NCBI GenBank assembly: GCA_016934125.1 | Contig: JAFGTL010000005.1 | Location: 1-15,659 of the forward strand | DNA from: Candidatus Hydrogenedentota bacterium | Lineage (GTDB): Bacteria > Hydrogenedentota > Hydrogenedentia > Hydrogenedentales > SLHB01 | Length of the DNA: 15,659 bases | Reading direction: 5' to 3' | Shown: positions 14,629-15,659 of the stretch, piece by piece | How the letters are laid out: every line of letters begins with the position of its first letter | How positions within the stretch are numbered: position 1 is the stretch's first letter | The notes under the pieces: generated by a model | Seen by the model: only the letters and a program-made list of their open reading frames with translations | Database searches by the model: none | Told to the model about the DNA's origin: nothing | Program-made: the position numbers and the translations under genes

Positions 14629-15659
14629 ATGGGTGAGAGTATGCAAAAAGCGCGTCGAAGGCCCATCATCCATCCGCTCGCCATCAACTCGCTCCGCCAT
14701 TGTCTGCGCGTGTGCCGGCGGGGCGGAGGAATCGATCCGGGATACCGGATCCATGCCGCCAGCCTGCTGGCGCTGCCCATGCTGCTGGCGCCGCTGCGCG
14801 CCGTCGAGCGCCTGTGGTTCGGCAGGCGCGTCCGAGCCACCGATATCGCGCATCCCCCGCTGTTCATTGTCGGCCATTGGCGCACCGGCACCACCCATCT
14901 GCACAACCTGCTCGCCCAGGATCCCGGCTTGGCGTTCGTATCCACGTTTCAGACGTTAAGCCCGGCGTCTTTCCTCACCGGCCTGTCCACGCTGCGCCCG
15001 CTCATCGCGCGCCACGTGCCGGACACGCGCCACATGGACAACATGCCTCTATCCGTGGACAGCCCCCAGGAAGAGGAGTTCGCCCTGTGCAATCTCACGC
15101 CCTACTCATTCTATGTGGGGTGGTACTTCCCGAGGCAAATGCGGGAGTTGTTTCACAACTACGTGTTGTTCGACGGGGCCTCGTCGCAGGCCCGGGAAGA
15201 GTGGGCGGAGGTATACCTCGGGGTACTGAAGAAGGCGACGCTCCGTGCGCGCGGGAAACGCCTGGTGCTGAAGAACCCCGTCAACACGGGCCGGATCCGC
15301 GCGCTCCTCGATCTATTTCCCGACGCGAAGTTCATTCACATCTACCGAAGCCCCTACCGCGTGTTCAAGTCGACGCAGCGGCTGCACCGCACGACATTCG
15401 ACATGGTGGGATTGCAGGACATCGCCGATGGCGAGATCGAACGCAACGTGCTCGATTTCTACCGCGCCCTGATGACGCGGTTTTTCGAGGATAAGGCCTT
15501 GATTCCAGAGGGAAACCTCGTGGAGCTGCGGTTCGAGGATCTCGAGCACCGGCCCATGGAGGAGTTGGCGCGGCTTTACGACGAACTGGCGTTGCCGGGG
15601 TGGGCCGCGGCCTACCCGCGGATACGGGCCTATTTGGACGCTCAGCCTCCCTATAAGAA
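14629..15659 (+). CDS. Sulfotransferase-family protein, 3' end outside window (343 codons seen)
   Basis: The frame is open from the ATG at 14629 to the right edge; the upstream in-frame stop is at 14596. An ATG at 14641 (residue 5) is an alternative start. The protein has the two PAPS-binding signatures of sulfotransferases: the 5'-phosphosulfate loop GHWRTGTTHLHNLL at residues 82-95 and the 3'-phosphate site with R240 and S248 in IYRSPYRVFKS. LVLKNPVNTGRI before it and LVELRFEDL after it are typical of the Sulfotransfer_3-type family. These enzymes move sulfate from PAPS to a hydroxyl or amine of a glycan, lipid or small molecule, and the acceptor cannot be told. A hydrophobic stretch (about 43-56) could touch the membrane. 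Relatives are commonly somewhat longer, so only a short C-terminal piece is probably missing. A 5-bp hairpin (TAGAC/GTCTA, 14612-14624) lies over its ribosome site. Confidence 0.88.
   Translation, partial: MGESMQKARRRPIIHPLAINSLRHCLRVCRRGGGIDPGYRIHAASLLALPMLLAPLRAVERLWFGRRVRATDIAHPPLFIVGHWRTGTTHLHNLLAQDPGLAFVSTFQTLSPASFLTGLSTLRPLIARHVPDTRHMDNMPLSVDSPQEEEFALCNLTPYSFYVGWYFPRQMRELFHNYVLFDGASSQAREEWAEVYLGVLKKATLRARGKRLVLKNPVNTGRIRALLDLFPDAKFIHIYRSPYRVFKSTQRLHRTTFDMVGLQDIADGEIERNVLDFYRALMTRFFEDKALIPEGNLVELRFEDLEHRPMEELARLYDELALPGWAAAYPRIRAYLDAQPPYK

Overview
This is a high-GC bacterial window carrying eight complete protein genes and one partial gene at each end. The organism is Gram-negative-like, with an outer-membrane barrel ending in Phe, Sec and Tat signal peptides and sigma-70-type -10 boxes. 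The mix of a formylglycine sulfatase, a five-Asp-box sialidase-like protein and large secreted carbohydrate-active proteins fits the Planctomycetes/Verrucomicrobia/Lentisphaerae group or Hydrogenedentes-type bacteria. That placement is inference, because there is no rRNA or tRNA in the window. I saw no CRISPR array, insertion sequence or prophage gene.

Layout. (1) 2-478 (+): the C-terminus of a hybrid histidine kinase with a receiver domain. (2) 572-3370 (+): a large secreted glycoside-hydrolase-like protein of no family I can name. (3) 3396-4550 (-): a secreted sialidase/BNR-repeat protein, convergent with the previous gene. (4) 4551-4845: a divergent promoter region. (5) 4846-9197 (+): a tight three-gene signalling operon of a membrane Cache-PAS-GAF histidine kinase, an Rcp1-type single-domain response regulator and a soluble REC-kinase-REC hybrid. 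(6) 9319-11913 (+): a GH5-like clan GH-A glycosidase whose barrel is interrupted by a carbohydrate-binding module. (7) 11944-13455 (-): a Tat-exported iduronate-2-sulfatase-like sulfatase, separated from the previous gene by a shared 10-bp hairpin. (8) 13656-14561 (+): an outer-membrane beta-barrel protein. (9) 14629 to the right edge (+): a PAPS-dependent-type sulfotransferase.

Working model (inference). The secreted and periplasmic enzymes would act on complex, probably sulfated glycans: the sulfatase removes sulfate, the GH-like proteins cut backbones and the sialidase-like protein trims ends. The operon would sense a small extracellular ligand through its Cache domain and pass phosphate from the membrane kinase to the stand-alone receiver and possibly to the hybrid kinase. 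None of its domains is a recognisable DNA-binding output, so the target is elsewhere.

The most unexpected non-coding signal is at the start of the three plus-strand exported-protein genes (promoters near 514, 9271 and 13567). At each, an inverted repeat begins 6-8 nt after the -10 box, so the predicted mRNA would start with a hairpin. Stem sequences differ between genes while the position is kept, which suggests a shared 5'-end structure rather than one repeated operator.
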